From Maniola hyperantus (taxonomy: Eukaryota; Arthropoda; Insecta; Lepidoptera; Nymphalidae): DNA of 64,000 nucleotides. The stretch spans positions 1 to 64,000 of the forward strand of contig NC_048554.1 in the NCBI RefSeq assembly GCF_902806685.2. Reading direction: 5' to 3'. Position numbers and translations under genes: made by a program. Positions 9,125 to 24,100 of the stretch are shown here, piece by piece (the first letter of the stretch is position 1; each line of letters begins with the position of its first letter). The notes under the pieces were generated by a model. It was not told the origin of the DNA. It did no database searches and was given only the letters and a program-made list of their open reading frames with translations.

Positions 9125-12100
9125 CTGCGAACACGAACGACGAATGTGTTAAAAGAATTCTTTGCAGTGTTAGCGAGTGTCACCTCCCGCGTGCGCGCGT
9201 ACCTGTGCCAGTGGTCCTCGATGCGCGCGCGCACGCAGAGCGCGACGGCGTCGTAGAAGTCGAGATCGGCGTCGATGCGCAGGCGCGGCTCCAGCTCGCT
9301 GTCGGCGTGCGCGTCGAGCGCGCCCCACGCCGCGCGCACTGACGCGTGGCCGCGCGCCGTCAGCGCCGTGCGCAGCGCCAGGCGCGTGCGCGCCGTGCGC
9401 GCCCACAGCGACACCTGCGCGTCCGCGTCGAGCGCGGCGGCCAGCAGCGCGGCGCGCTCGTAGCGCAGCGCGGCGCCGCCCAGCAGCGGCAGCGCAGCGC
9501 GCGCGGCGGGCGCGGGGCGCAGCGCGCGCAGCGCCGGCGTGGGCTCGCTGGCCGTGCCCGCCCACACGTGACCCAGCAGCTCAGCCTGGCCGCGGAACAG
9601 CGGGAGCGCACGCAGCCGCGCGCCGCCCACGCCCAGCGCGAGCCCGCCGCCCGCCTCCTCCGCCTCGCCCTCGCCCTCGCCCTCGCCCGCGCCCTCGCCC
9701 TCGGGCGCGGCGCCGGCGAGCGCGTCCAGGCCGCGCGTCCACAGCTCCACCTGCGACCGGCGCGTGTTCATAGCGTGACATGAAAAGCATCGATATATTT
9801 ATGTTAGCGATATTGCTTTGCCTACAGTTCAATTTAAAAAAAGAATTACGAGATGTAAAAAATGGCGGCCATAAGAGCTGGAGCTATTGATTTGAAGCAG
9901 GGAAAATTAGAATTTATAATTATGTCTTGAAGAAGTTAATAGTTTAGAACTAAGATTGAAGTTTATTAAGTGTTGTCTAAATGGAATAAAGTCAGTTCCT
10001 ATAAGATGAGGATATTTTTATTATTTATATACATTTATATTTATTTTTATTTAGACAAAACGAAAAGTGAATAATTTACACCACCTTTTAGACCAAAGCA
10101 CTAGACAAAAAGCCGCGACTGGTGTTGGCAGTTTGCAGCCCAAATAGACCGTAGTCTGTACTAGGGCTGACAAAGTTTATCGACCTCATTCATACTATAT
10201 TATATTACAATTTATAATATATTATATTATATTTATACTATACTATATATATTCATACATTACTAAAACTATATACAAGAATATAATGAATGTGAGGCTG
10301 GACATACGGTGAGGGTGTCGTCGGTGCGGTTGTCGGGCGACACCGTCAGCAGCCGCACGCGGCCGCGCCGCAGCAGCGCGCCGCGCGCCACCTGCCGCGA
10401 CTCCAGCAGCGCGCGCCAGCCCGCGCCCGCGCCCGCCTCGCGCTCCAGCAGCGACGACGAGCCTGCGACACACGGCGGCAGTGAGTGCGTGCTGCGCGCG
10501 CTGCACGCGGCGCCCGGCCCACACTCACCCGGCAGCGCGAGCGCGTCCCAGCCGCGCAGCGCCGGCGGCAGCAGGCGCAGCAGCAGGCGCACGGGCTCGT
10601 GCTGCGGCGCCAGCGCGCGCAGCCGCTGCCGCGCCAGGCGCTGCAGCTCGTGCGCACGCTGCTCGCGCAGGCGCAGCAGCACGCGCGTCAGGGAAAAGGG
10701 CGCCGGCGCCGCCACGCGCAGCAGTAGGTCGAGCGCCGCCGCGCGCACCTCCAGCGCCGCGCCGCCGTCCAGCGCCACGCGCTCGAGGCCCGCGGGCGCA
10801 TCGGGCGGCAGCACGCCGCGCGCCGTGAGCAGCGCGTCCAGCGCATCCAGCGCCGCGCCCGCCGCCGCGCCGCCGCGCGCCGCGTGCTCCAGCAGCAGCG
10901 CGGCGGTGTCGGCGCGCCGCAGGTTGCCGAGCGCGGCGAGGCGCACGCGGCGGCACTCGTCGTCGGCGCAGCGCCGGAGGCCGCGCACGAGCGCGTCGCG
11001 CACGCGGCGCGCGGCGGGCTCGGCGCGCGCGGCGGCGGCGGCGGCCAGCAGCGCGCTCTCGGCGAGCGCGGCGTCGTCGAGCTCCTCGCCCAGCTGCAGC
11101 ACGTCGTCCAGCACCGCGTCCTGCGACACGACACGAGGTGAGCGCGCACTCGGCAGTGATGGACAGATCTATTCTCCTGAACGACCATTTTTATGAGACT
11201 TTTTCACCAAACTTTCCGAGTGCGTAAATTCTAGATCAAGAACAACATAGAGAGAGTCGTGTGTGAAATACGAACGAGGGCTTTTACACAAACAAAATTA
11301 TACTTTAAAACAATCGCAACAAAATTCAATTTAATCTGCGTTGTTGGCAAGTTATAATACAAAGTTAGTAGGTGTGCGGAGTGGGTGCACTGTACCTGCG
11401 CGTGCGGCGCCTGCGCGAGCGCAGCGAGGTACTGGTGCGCGAGGTGGTGCGGCGCGTCGCGCTGGCGCAGGCGCAGGAAGGCGGCGGCGGCGCCGTGCGC
11501 GGCCGCGCTGCCCGCCAGCCCCAGCGCCGCGCACAGCCCCGACCTGGACATACATCGAGGACTCATGATCTGATCTCTGCTCTGCACCAGTGGAGGAGCG
11601 GGTACTCACAGGCGCTCCGCGTCGACGCCGTCGTGCAGCAGGCCGGCGAGCGCGGCGGGCGTGGCGTGCCGCAGCGCGTCCAGCAGCGCCAGCGCCGCGC
11701 GCGCCGCCGCCAGCGTGCCGCCCGCGCCCGGCGCCGCGCCGCTCGCCTGCGCCGCCAGCGCGCCCAGCCGCTCCGCGCTCAGCTGCGGCGCGCCCAGCCG
11801 CTCCGCGCTCAGCTGCGGCGCGCCCTGCACCGACAGCGACAACGACTCGTGAGACTTGTGCCGACCTCACACGCACACATACAACTGACCTGGTTATTTA
11901 AACTGTATATCATAACCGAATCACACGTTTTTAAAATGTTTGTGTCTGTCTGTCTGTCTGTCTGTCTGTTTGAACGGGTTAATCTTCGGAACGGCTGAAC
12001 CTATTTTGACGGGACTTTCACAGACAAGTAGAGTATTAACCAGGGAGTAACATAGGCTACTTTATTAACCGACTGTCAAAAAAGGGGATTTGTGTTTTTT

Positions 12101-15100
12101 ATCTATGTACACCGATTTGCGTATTTTTTTTTAAATCGATAGAGAAACTTTGCGACAGCGTCCCATAAAAATTTGGAATCCAACTCCTCAATCCTGATGC
12201 TGCAGGGGCCCTGACCACCAAAACTGGTGGGATTTAGAAACTGTCGGATATTGGCGGTAGCTTATCGTTGAACTCGAGGAGCCAACTGCTCAGCTCTGAT
12301 GCTGTAAGGATTTGAATTGTAAATCGTGGTGATCTCACGGGATTTTTACAGAATCATGCGTTTAAATGTTTTTGTCACCGAGATACCTTGCATCCCTACT
12401 TGGCTACTCGGGGTAATATTATTTAGAGGTATTTGTAAGTTTGTCTGTAGGGGGTAATCTCTAAAAAAAAAAAAGAATATCTACTTAGATCCGTACGAAA
12501 ATGATAATAAGCTACCCGTGCGAAGCCCGACTTTACTATAATATTGTTATCAATCATGAACTTTTGTTTTTTTTTTTTTTTTTTTTAATACAATAAAACT
12601 TAAAGCTAGCCTTATCTAATTACTATATAAATCATAACCGCGTGGAATGGTGCCAAGAATACTGGCTGCATTTCCGCGCTGGACAGCCAGGCTGATCCGC
12701 TGCGCAAAAAATGAGCCAGCCCTTCTGTCACCAGTTGAGGCTATTAATCGCGGTGAAATGTCTCGTAAATCTTTTTTAGCACTAAGACTCCATGGCCCCA
12801 GGGTCTCCACGGCAAACGGCACAAAAATGTAACCCTCTATAAGAGAGGCATACTTGCGCCGCTTGCCGTTTTCAGCTGTTTCTGCTGCGGCTCCCGGTCT
12901 TGATGCTGTCTTCCTGATATGACACGGGGCCAATGTGTCAACGCAAGTTGCGTCCCACATTAGCGCCCGTCCCCGTTCCCAGGGAACCAGCGTCAATCAT
13001 TATTTTATGTCATTAATACATAATTATTTTCACCTCACTAACTCGAAAAGGGCGCCTTTGCAGCCTCAAACCAAAAGTGAGCAAAAGTGTTTTGAATTTA
13101 GAACACTCTGGATGGGCATTTGTGCAATTCATTGTCTCACAAGAAACGTTCGCAAATGTAGAAAGTATAATATAATATCGTAAACCCGAACGTCTTATTT
13201 CATAAACATTTTTAAACTCTCTATTTTACAATTTAAACTATTAATTAACTATTAGCGTGCAGGTTTTCGCGCGATATTTTCCCTTTAAAATTTCCTATAA
13301 TATTCTATTTCCTCCGATAAAGCGAGTGATATTTATTTTATTTGCTTAAATTATATCACTTAATCTCAGAGTTTAGTATTTATTATCAGAATAAAAATAG
13401 TAATAGGAATCGTATCTGTTATCATGACTGACACGTGACACGTGACACGTGTCGCAGAACGTAATATCTCTCACGCGCAAAGCAACGTCAATTTGAACCG
13501 TACCTCTCCGCACATATGTGTACTTTTGCAATAACACCTCCCGTCCTTCTGTGTGTCGCGCGCCTCGTGCCGAGCGCGCTATCGGCCCGTGTCATGAGTG
13601 TATCGCGCGTCGCGTCGTGTGTGTTTACTGCCTTGGCTGCTCACATCATGTACATGATGAAGTCAATTACTTTTATATTTGTCAACCATTCCAGTTGCAA
13701 AGCTGAACAATACCAGTATGAGGCGCTAGTTTATGGGCTCGTCCCCTGCGTCAATGGTTGAGAGACTCCGTCTGCATCACACAACATCTGTGGTCTCAGG
13801 CTAGACCTTAGCGCCAGCGACTCGAGCTGTATTTTGATATGTTAGTCGGCTAGTTTCTGTTTTCTTTAAATTATTGTGATTATTGAAAATATGACAATAA
13901 AACGTAAAGCTAGCCTAATCTATTTACTATATAAATCATACCCGCGTGGAATGGTGCCAAGAATACTGGCTGCATTTTCGCGCTGGACAGCCGGGCTGAT
14001 CCGTTGCGCAAAAAATGAGCCAGCCCTTCTGTCACCGGATGAGGCTATAGTTTTTTATATATTATGACACAATCGTGAGCGACTCGGAGACGGGACGGAC
14101 GAGGTATCGTCACCAGGACGATGTGGGACACTGACCACGGCCTGCAGGTCGGCGGGCGGCGCGGCGGCGAGCCCCGCGGGCCGCAGCGCGGGCGGCAGCG
14201 CCTGCAGCGCCGCCTGCAGCGTGGGCAGCGGCGTGGGCGGCGTGGGCGCGCGCGGCGAGCGCGTGAGCCGCGCCCAGGCGCGCGCCTTGAGCCCCGCGCC
14301 CGCCGCGCCCAGCGTGTGCAGCTCCTCGGCGTACACCTGCGCAAGTGCCGCACCACATTACCGCTCTGTTCACATCCGTGATCAGGATATACCAAGCTTA
14401 TTTATTAGATTCATTAGTTTACTGATTAGTTTATTACCCGACTGCAGCGAAACCCGAAGGAGGGTTACGTGTTTGACAATGTATGTACGTATGTCCGTTC
14501 CTATGTCCGTCTGTAACTACTGAACGGCTCGACCGATTTTGATAAATGATACGTCATTAGATTTGTATTGATGACGCGAGTGTCACTACGAAGCCAAAAT
14601 TCGTAAAAAAACAAAATGGCAGCGGACTGCGGGCTGAAAAAAACTTTTTTCCAAAGACCCTCGAGTGGGATATCAAAATAAAGGACTTTAAATAACTATT
14701 ACGATTTTTTTTTAATTTTACTAATTTAAAACTTTTTATTTTATATTTAAATTTTGTTAATGTCCATTGAGATTAGTCGCCGCAGTCGAGACGAGATAAG
14801 AAAAACATCAATGTCGCCTGTCTGAGAGAGATCATCCTCGACAGCGACTCGCCTGTCTGCTGCACGCGCGGAGGACGCACTCCTAGAGGCAAGAGGAGGA
14901 AAGGTTTCGAAGAGGAAACATGTGATCTAGGACGAGTGTATCTCACCTCCTCGAGCGCGTCGCGCGCGGCGCTCAGCGAGTAGCGCGTGAGGCGCCGCGA
15001 CACGACCTCCTGCTGCGCGTCGCCGGCGTCGTGCGTCCAGCCTGCCGCGCGGCAGCCGCGCTGCAACACATTACATTTCTATTTGGAATGACCTGTCACG

Positions 15101-18100
15101 TGTCGCACTGTAGAGTGTAGAGGTGCAACCTCTACCGTTGCTTGGCTGGCAGCTATTAGGAGAACTTCGCAGCTGCCACACAACAATATTCAAATTTGGA
15201 ACGCCGTGGAGAATCGTCGGTCACGCACGTTACAAGATTCCACATTCCCTGTCATCCGCTCGTCGCGTCAACATCTTCTAGCATTGTATTATATACAGCT
15301 CGCGAGCCCGTCTGTATTGTACAGAACATATCAATTGTGAAGTGTGCAATAAACATCATTATATGTAGCTGGTTCTTCATTGCATCAACCCTTCAGCTGC
15401 AGCACTACGAAGTAGTACTTAGAAATTCTTTGCATACAGCATTTAGAACAAAGGCTGCCAGCAAATAAAATCTCAATTTTAAGCAAGATTTTAAGGAATA
15501 TATTGAAAATGTCAATGTCAAAAATCGAGTAAGTTTTATCTAATTTTAACTGAATGAGAAACCAAATTGAGAAAGATTAATAAAACAGTCACGTATATCA
15601 AACAATAATGAATACCTTGATCTTGCGGATGGTGGTGTCGGCCGGGGTCTCGTAGAGCACCACACACTCCCCGGACACGTCCGTCTCGTTGCTCTCTCCC
15701 TCCGACACTCGCAGCTACATACAGTCACGTATATCAAACAATAATGAATACCTTGATCTTGCGGATGGTGGTGTCGGCCGGGGTCTCGTAGAGCACCACA
15801 CACTCCCCGGACACGTCCGTCTCGTTGCTCTCTCCCTCCGACACTCGCAGCTACATACAGTCACGTATATCAAACAATAATGAATACCTTGATCTTGCGG
15901 ATGGTGGTGTCGGCCGGGGTCTCGTAGAGCACCACACACTCCCCGGACACGTCCGTCTCGTTGCTCTCTCCCTCCGACACTCGCAGCTACATACAGTCAC
16001 GTATATCAAACAATAATGAATACCTTGATCTTGCGGATGGTGGTGTCGGCCGGGGTCTCGTAGAGCACCACACACTCCCCGGACACGTCCGTCTCGTTGC
16101 TCTCTCCCTCCGACACTCGCAGCTACATACAGTCACGTATATCAAACAATAATGAATACCTTGATCTTGCGGATGGTGGTGTCGGCCGGGGTCTCGTAGA
16201 GCACCACACACTCCCCGGACACGTCCGTCTCGTTGCTCTCTCCCTCCGACACTCGCAGCTACATACAGTCACGTATATCAAACAATAATGAATACCTTGA
16301 TCTTGCGGATGGTGGTGTCGGCCGGGGTCTCGTAGAGCACCACACACTCCCCGGACACGTCCGTCTCGTTGCTCTCTCCCTCCGACACTCGCAGCTACAT
16401 ACAGTCACGTATATCAAACAATAATGAATACCTTGATCTTGCGGATGGTGGTGTCGGCCGGGGTCTCGTAGAGCACCACACACTCCCCGGACACGTCCGT
16501 CTCGTTGCTCTCTCCCTCCGACACTCGCAGCTACATACAGTCACGTATATCAAACAATAATGAATACCTTGATCTTGCGGATGGTGGTGTCGGCCGGGGT
16601 CTCGTAGAGCACCACACACTCCCCGGACACGTCCGTCTCGTTGCTCTCTCCCTCCGACACTCGCAGCTACATACAGTCACGTATATCAAACAATAATGAA
16701 TACCTTGATCTTGCGGATGGTGGTGTCGGCCGGGGTCTCGTAGAGCACCACACACTCCCCGGACACGTCCGTCTCGTTGCTCTCTCCCTCCGACACTCGC
16801 AGCTACATACAGTCACGTATATCAAACAATAATGAATACCTTGATCTTGCGGATGGTGGTGTCGGCCGGGGTCTCGTAGAGCACCACACACTCCCCGGAC
16901 ACGTCCGTCTCGTTGCTCTCTCCCTCCGACACTCGCAGCTACATACAGTCACGTATATCAAACAATAATGAATACCTTGATCTTGCGGATGGTGGTGTCG
17001 GCCGGGGTCTCGTAGAGCACCACACACTCCCCGGACACGTCCGTCTCGTTGCTCTCTCCCTCCGACACTCGCAGCTACATACAGTCACGTATATCAAACA
17101 ATAATGAATACCTTGATCTTGCGGATGGTGGTGTCGGCCGGGGTCTCGTAGAGCACCACACACTCCCCGGACACGTCCGTCTCGTTGCTCTCTCCCTCCG
17201 ACACTCGCAGCTACATACAGTCACGTATATCAAACAATAATGAATACCTTGATCTTGCGGATGGTGGTGTCGGCCGGGGTCTCGTAGAGCACCACACACT
17301 CCCCGGACACGTCCGTCTCGTTGCTCTCTCCCTCCGACACTCGCAGCTACATACAGTCACGTATATCAAACAATAATGAATACCTTGATCTTGCGGATGG
17401 TGGTGTCGGCCGGGGTCTCGTAGAGCACCACACACTCCCCGGACACGTCCGTCTCGTTGCTCTCTCCCTCCGACACTCGCAGCTACATACAGTCACGTAT
17501 ATCAAACAATAATGAATACCTTGATCTTGCGGATGGTGGTGTCGGCCGGGGTCTCGTAGAGCACCACACACTCCCCGGACACGTCCGTCTCGTTGCTCTC
17601 TCCCTCCGACACTCGCAGCTACATACAGTCACGTATATCAAACAATAATGAATACCTTGATCTTGCGGATGGTGGTGTCGGCCGGGGTCTCGTAGAGCAC
17701 CACACACTCCCCGGACACGTCCGTCTCGTTGCTCTCTCCCTCCGACACTCGCAGCTACATACAGTCACGTATATCAAACAATAATGAATACCTTGATCTT
17801 GCGGATGGTGGTGTCGGCCGGGGTCTCGTAGAGCACCACACACTCCCCGGACACGTCCGTCTCGTTGCTCTCTCCCTCCGACACTCGCAGCTACATACAG
17901 TCACGTATATCAAACAATAATGAATACCTTGATCTTGCGGATGGTGGTGTCGGCCGGGGTCTCGTAGAGCACCACACACTCCCCGGACACGTCCGTCTCG
18001 TTGCTCTCTCCCTCCGACACTCGCAGCTACATACAGTCACGTATATCAAACAATAATGAATACCTTGATCTTGCGGATGGTGGTGTCGGCCGGGGTCTCG

Positions 18101-21100
18101 TAGAGCACCACACACTCCCCGGACACGTCCGTCTCGTTGCTCTCTCCCTCCGACACTCGCAGCTACATACAGTCACGTATATCAAACAATAATGAATACC
18201 TTGATCTTGCGGATGGTGGTGTCGGCCGGGGTCTCGTAGAGCACCACACACTCCCCGGACACGTCCGTCTCGTTGCTCTCTCCCTCCGACACTCGCAGCT
18301 ACATACAGTCACGTATATCAAACAATAATGAATACCTTGATCTTGCGGATGGTGGTGTCGGCCGGGGTCTCGTAGAGCACCACACACTCCCCGGACACGT
18401 CCGTCTCGTTGCTCTCTCCCTCCGACACTCGCAGCTACATACAGTCACGTATATCAAACAATAATGAATACCTTGATCTTGCGGATGGTGGTGTCGGCCG
18501 GGGTCTCGTAGAGCACCACACACTCCCCGGACACGTCCGTCTCGTTGCTCTCTCCCTCCGACACTCGCAGCTACATACAGTCACGTATATCAAACAATAA
18601 TGAATACCTTGATCTTGCGGATGGTGGTGTCGGCCGGGGTCTCGTAGAGCACCACACACTCCCCGGACACGTCCGTCTCGTTGCTCTCTCCCTCCGACAC
18701 TCGCAGCTACATACAGTCACGTATATCAAACAATAATGAATACCTTGATCTTGCGGATGGTGGTGTCGGCCGGGGTCTCGTAGAGCACCACACACTCCCC
18801 GGACACGTCCGTCTCGTTGCTCTCTCCCTCCGACACTCGCAGCTACATACAGTCACGTATATCAAACAATAATGAATACCTTGATCTTGCGGATGGTGGT
18901 GTCGGCCGGGGTCTCGTAGAGCACCACACACTCCCCGGACACGTCCGTCTCGTTGCTCTCTCCCTCCGACACTCGCAGCTACATACAGTCACGTATATCA
19001 AACAATAATGAATACCTTGATCTTGCGGATGGTGGTGTCGGCCGGGGTCTCGTAGAGCACCACACACTCCCCGGACACGTCCGTCTCGTTGCTCTCTCCC
19101 TCCGACACTCGCAGCTACATACAGTCACGTATATCAAACAATAATGAATACCTTGATCTTGCGGATGGTGGTGTCGGCCGGGGTCTCGTAGAGCACCACA
19201 CACTCCCCGGACACGTCCGTCTCGTTGCTCTCTCCCTCCGACACTCGCAGCTACATACAGTCACGTATATCAAACAATAATGAATACCTTGATCTTGCGG
19301 ATGGTGGTGTCGGCCGGGGTCTCGTAGAGCACCACACACTCCCCGGACACGTCCGTCTCGTTGCTCTCTCCCTCCGACACTCGCAGCTACATACAGTCAC
19401 GTATATCAAACAATAATGAATACCTTGATCTTGCGGATGGTGGTGTCGGCCGGGGTCTCGTAGAGCACCACACACTCCCCGGACACGTCCGTCTCGTTGC
19501 TCTCTCCCTCCGACACTCGCAGCTACATACAGTCACGTATATCAAACAATAATGAATACCTTGATCTTGCGGATGGTGGTGTCGGCCGGGGTCTCGTAGA
19601 GCACCACACACTCCCCGGACACGTCCGTCTCGTTGCTCTCTCCCTCCGACACTCGCAGCTACATACAGTCACGTATATCAAACAATAATGAATACCTTGA
19701 TCTTGCGGATGGTGGTGTCGGCCGGGGTCTCGTAGAGCACCACACACTCCCCGGACACGTCCGTCTCGTTGCTCTCTCCCTCCGACACTCGCAGCTACAT
19801 ACAGTCACGTATATCAAACAATAATGAATACCTTGATCTTGCGGATGGTGGTGTCGGCCGGGGTCTCGTAGAGCACCACACACTCCCCGGACACGTCCGT
19901 CTCGTTGCTCTCTCCCTCCGACACTCGCAGCTACATACAGTCACGTATATCAAACAATAATGAATACCTTGATCTTGCGGATGGTGGTGTCGGCCGGGGT
20001 CTCGTAGAGCACCACACACTCCCCGGACACGTCCGTCTCGTTGCTCTCTCCCTCCGACACTCGCAGCTACATACAGTCACGTATATCAAACAATAATGAA
20101 TACCTTGATCTTGCGGATGGTGGTGTCGGCCGGGGTCTCGTAGAGCACCACACACTCCCCGGACACGTCCGTCTCGTTGCTCTCTCCCTCCGACACTCGC
20201 AGCTACATACAGTCACGTATATCAAACAATAATGAATACCTTGATCTTGCGGATGGTGGTGTCGGCCGGGGTCTCGTAGAGCACCACACACTCCCCGGAC
20301 ACGTCCGTCTCGTTGCTCTCTCCCTCCGACACTCGCAGCTACATACAGTCACGTATATCAAACAATAATGAATACCTTGATCTTGCGGATGGTGGTGTCG
20401 GCCGGGGTCTCGTAGAGCACCACACACTCCCCGGACACGTCCGTCTCGTTGCTCTCTCCCTCCGACACTCGCAGCTACATACAGTCACGTATATCAAACA
20501 ATAATGAATACCTTGATCTTGCGGATGGTGGTGTCGGCCGGGGTCTCGTAGAGCACCACACACTCCCCGGACACGTCCGTCTCGTTGCTCTCTCCCTCCG
20601 ACACTCGCAGCTACATACAGTCACGTATATCAAACAATAATGAATACCTTGATCTTGCGGATGGTGGTGTCGGCCGGGGTCTCGTAGAGCACCACACACT
20701 CCCCGGACACGTCCGTCTCGTTGCTCTCTCCCTCCGACACTCGCAGCTACATACAGTCACGTATATCAAACAATAATGAATACCTTGATCTTGCGGATGG
20801 TGGTGTCGGCCGGGGTCTCGTAGAGCACCACACACTCCCCGGACACGTCCGTCTCGTTGCTCTCTCCCTCCGACACTCGCAGCTACATACAGTCACGTAT
20901 ATCAAACAATAATGAATACCTTGATCTTGCGGATGGTGGTGTCGGCCGGGGTCTCGTAGAGCACCACACACTCCCCGGACACGTCCGTCTCGTTGCTCTC
21001 TCCCTCCGACACTCGCAGCTACATACAGTCACGTATATCAAACAATAATGAATACCTTGATCTTGCGGATGGTGGTGTCGGCCGGGGTCTCGTAGAGCAC

Positions 21101-24100
21101 CACACACTCCCCGGACACGTCCGTCTCGTTGCTCTCTCCCTCCGACACTCGCAGCTACATACAGTCACGTATATCAAACAATAATGAATACCTTGATCTT
21201 GCGGATGGTGGTGTCGGCCGGGGTCTCGTAGAGCACCACACACTCCCCGGACACGTCCGTCTCGTTGCTCTCTCCCTCCGACACTCGCAGCTACATACAG
21301 TCACGTATATCAAACAATAATGAATACCTTGATCTTGCGGATGGTGGTGTCGGCCGGGGTCTCGTAGAGCACCACACACTCCCCGGACACGTCCGTCTCG
21401 TTGCTCNNNNNNNNNNNNNNNNNNNNNNNNNNNNNNNNNNNNNNNNNNNNNNNNNNNNNNNNNNNNNNNNNNNNNNNNNNNNNNNNNNNNNNNNNNNNNN
21501 NNNNNNNNNNNNNNNNNNNNNNNNNNNNNNNNNNNNNNNNNNNNNNNNNNNNNNNNNNNNNNNNNNNNNNNNNNNNNNNNNNNNNNNNNNNNNNNNNNNN
21601 NNNNNNTATATCAAACAATAATGAATACCTTGATCTTGCGGATGGTGGTGTCGGCCGGGGTCTCGTAGAGCACCACACACTCCCCGGACACGTCCGTCTC
21701 GTTGCTCTCTCCCTCCGACACTCGCAGCTACATACAGTCACGTATATCAAACAATAATGAATACCTTGATCTTGCGGATGGTGGTGTCGGCCGGGGTCTC
21801 GTAGAGCACCACACACTCCCCGGACACGTCCGTCTCGTTGCTCTCTCCCTCCGACACTCGCAGCTACATACAGTCACGTATATCAAACAATAATGAATAC
21901 CTTGATCTTGCGGATGGTGGTGTCGGCCGGGGTCTCGTAGAGCACCACACACTCCCCGGACACGTCCGTCTCGTTGCTCTCTCCCTCCGACACTCGCAGC
22001 TACATACAGTCACGTATATCAAACAATAATGAATACCTTGATCTTGCGGATGGTGGTGTCGGCCGGGGTCTCGTAGAGCACCACACACTCCCCGGACACG
22101 TCCGTCTCGTTGCTCTCTCCCTCCGACACTCGCAGCTACATACAGTCACGTATATCAAACAATAATGAATACCTTGATCTTGCGGATGGTGGTGTCGGCC
22201 GGGGTCTCGTAGAGCACCACACACTCCCCGGACACGTCCGTCTCGTTGCTCTCTCCCTCCGACACTCGCAGCTACATACAGTCACGTATATCAAACAATA
22301 ATGAATACCTTGATCTTGCGGATGGTGGTGTCGGCCGGGGTCTCGTAGAGCACCACACACTCCCCGGACACGTCCGTCTCGTTGCTCTCTCCCTCCGACA
22401 CTCGCAGCTACATACAGTCACGTATATCAAACAATAATGAATACCTTGATCTTGCGGATGGTGGTGTCGGCCGGGGTCTCGTAGAGCACCACACACTCCC
22501 CGGACACGTCCGTCTCGTTGCTCTCTCCCTCCGACACTCGCGAGCTACATACAGTCACGTATATCAACAATAAGAATACCTTGATCTTGCGGATGGTGGT
22601 GTCGGCCGGGGTCTCGTAGAGCACCACACACTCCCGGACACGTCCGTCTCGTTGCTCTCCTCCCCTCCGACACTCGCAGCTACATTACAGTCACGTATAT
22701 CAAACAATAATGAATACCTTGATCTTGCGGATGGTGGTGTCGGCCGGGGTCTCGTAGAGCACCACACACTCCCCGGACACGTCCGTCTCGTTGCTCTCTC
22801 CCTCCGACACTCGCAGCTACATACAGTCACGTATATCAAACAATAATGAATACCTTGATCTTGCGGATGGTGGGTGTCGGCCCGGGGTCTCGTAGAGCAC
22901 CACACACTCCCCGGACACGTCCGTCTCGTTGCTCTCTCCCTCCGACACTCGCAGCTACATACAGTCACGTATATCAAACAATAATGAATACCTTGATCTT
23001 GCGGATGGTGGTGTCGGCCGGGGTCTCGTAGAGCACCACACACTCCCCGGACACGTCCGTCTCGTTGCTCTCTCCCTCCGACACTCGCAGCTACATACAG
23101 TCACGTATATCAAACAATAATGAATACCTTGATCTTGCGGATGGTGGTGTCGGCCGGGGTCTCGTAGAGCACCACACACTCCCGGACACGTCCGTCTCGT
23201 TGCTCTCTCCCTCCGACACTCGCAGCTACATACAGTCACGTATATCAAACAATAATGAATACCTTGATCTTGCGGATGGTGGTGTCGGCCGGGGTCTCGT
23301 AGAGCACCACACACTCCCCGGACACGTCCGTCTCGTTGCTCTCTCCCTCCGACACTCGCAGCTACATACAGTCACGTATATCAAACAATAATGAATACCT
23401 TGATCTTGCGGATGGTGGTGTCGGCCGGGGTCTCGTAGAGCACCACACACTCCCCGGACCACGTCCGTCTCGTTGCTCTCTCCCTCCGACACTCGCAGCT
23501 ACATACAGTCACGTATATCAAACAATAATGAATACCTTGATCTTGCGGATGGTGGTGTCGGCCGGGGTCTCGTAGAGCACCACACACTCACCGGACACGT
23601 CCGTCTCGTTGCTCTCTCCCTCCGACACTCGCAGCTACATACAGTCACGTATATCAAACAATAATGAATACCTTGATCTTGCGGATGGTGGTGTCGGCCG
23701 GGGTCCTCGTAGAGCACCACACACTCCCCGGACACGTCCGTCTCGTTGCTCTCTCCCTCCGACACTCGCAGCTACATACAGTCACGTATATCAAACAATA
23801 ATGAATACCTTGATCTTGCGGATGGTGGTGTCGGCCGGGGTCTCGTAGAGCACCACACACTCCCCGGACACGTCCGTCTCGTTGCTCTCTCCCTCCGACA
23901 CTCGCAGCTACATACAGTCACGTATATCAAACAATAATGAATACCTTGATCTTGCGGATGGTGGTGTCGGCCGGGGTCTCGTAGAGCACCACACACTCCC
24001 CGGACACGTCCGTCTCGTTGCTCTCTCCCTCCGACACTCGCAGCTACATACAGTCATGTATATCAAACAATAATGAATACCTTGATCTTGCGGATGGTGG

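Noticed and set aside
8826..9783. Several long Arg/Ala-rich plus-strand frames
   Set aside because: Shadows of the GC-rich Mtp exons 10 and 11. The same holds for plus-strand frames over 10309-11196, 11372-11998, 32526-33247, 33454-34873, 55889-56601, 56713-57339, 58613-59934 and 60652-62462.
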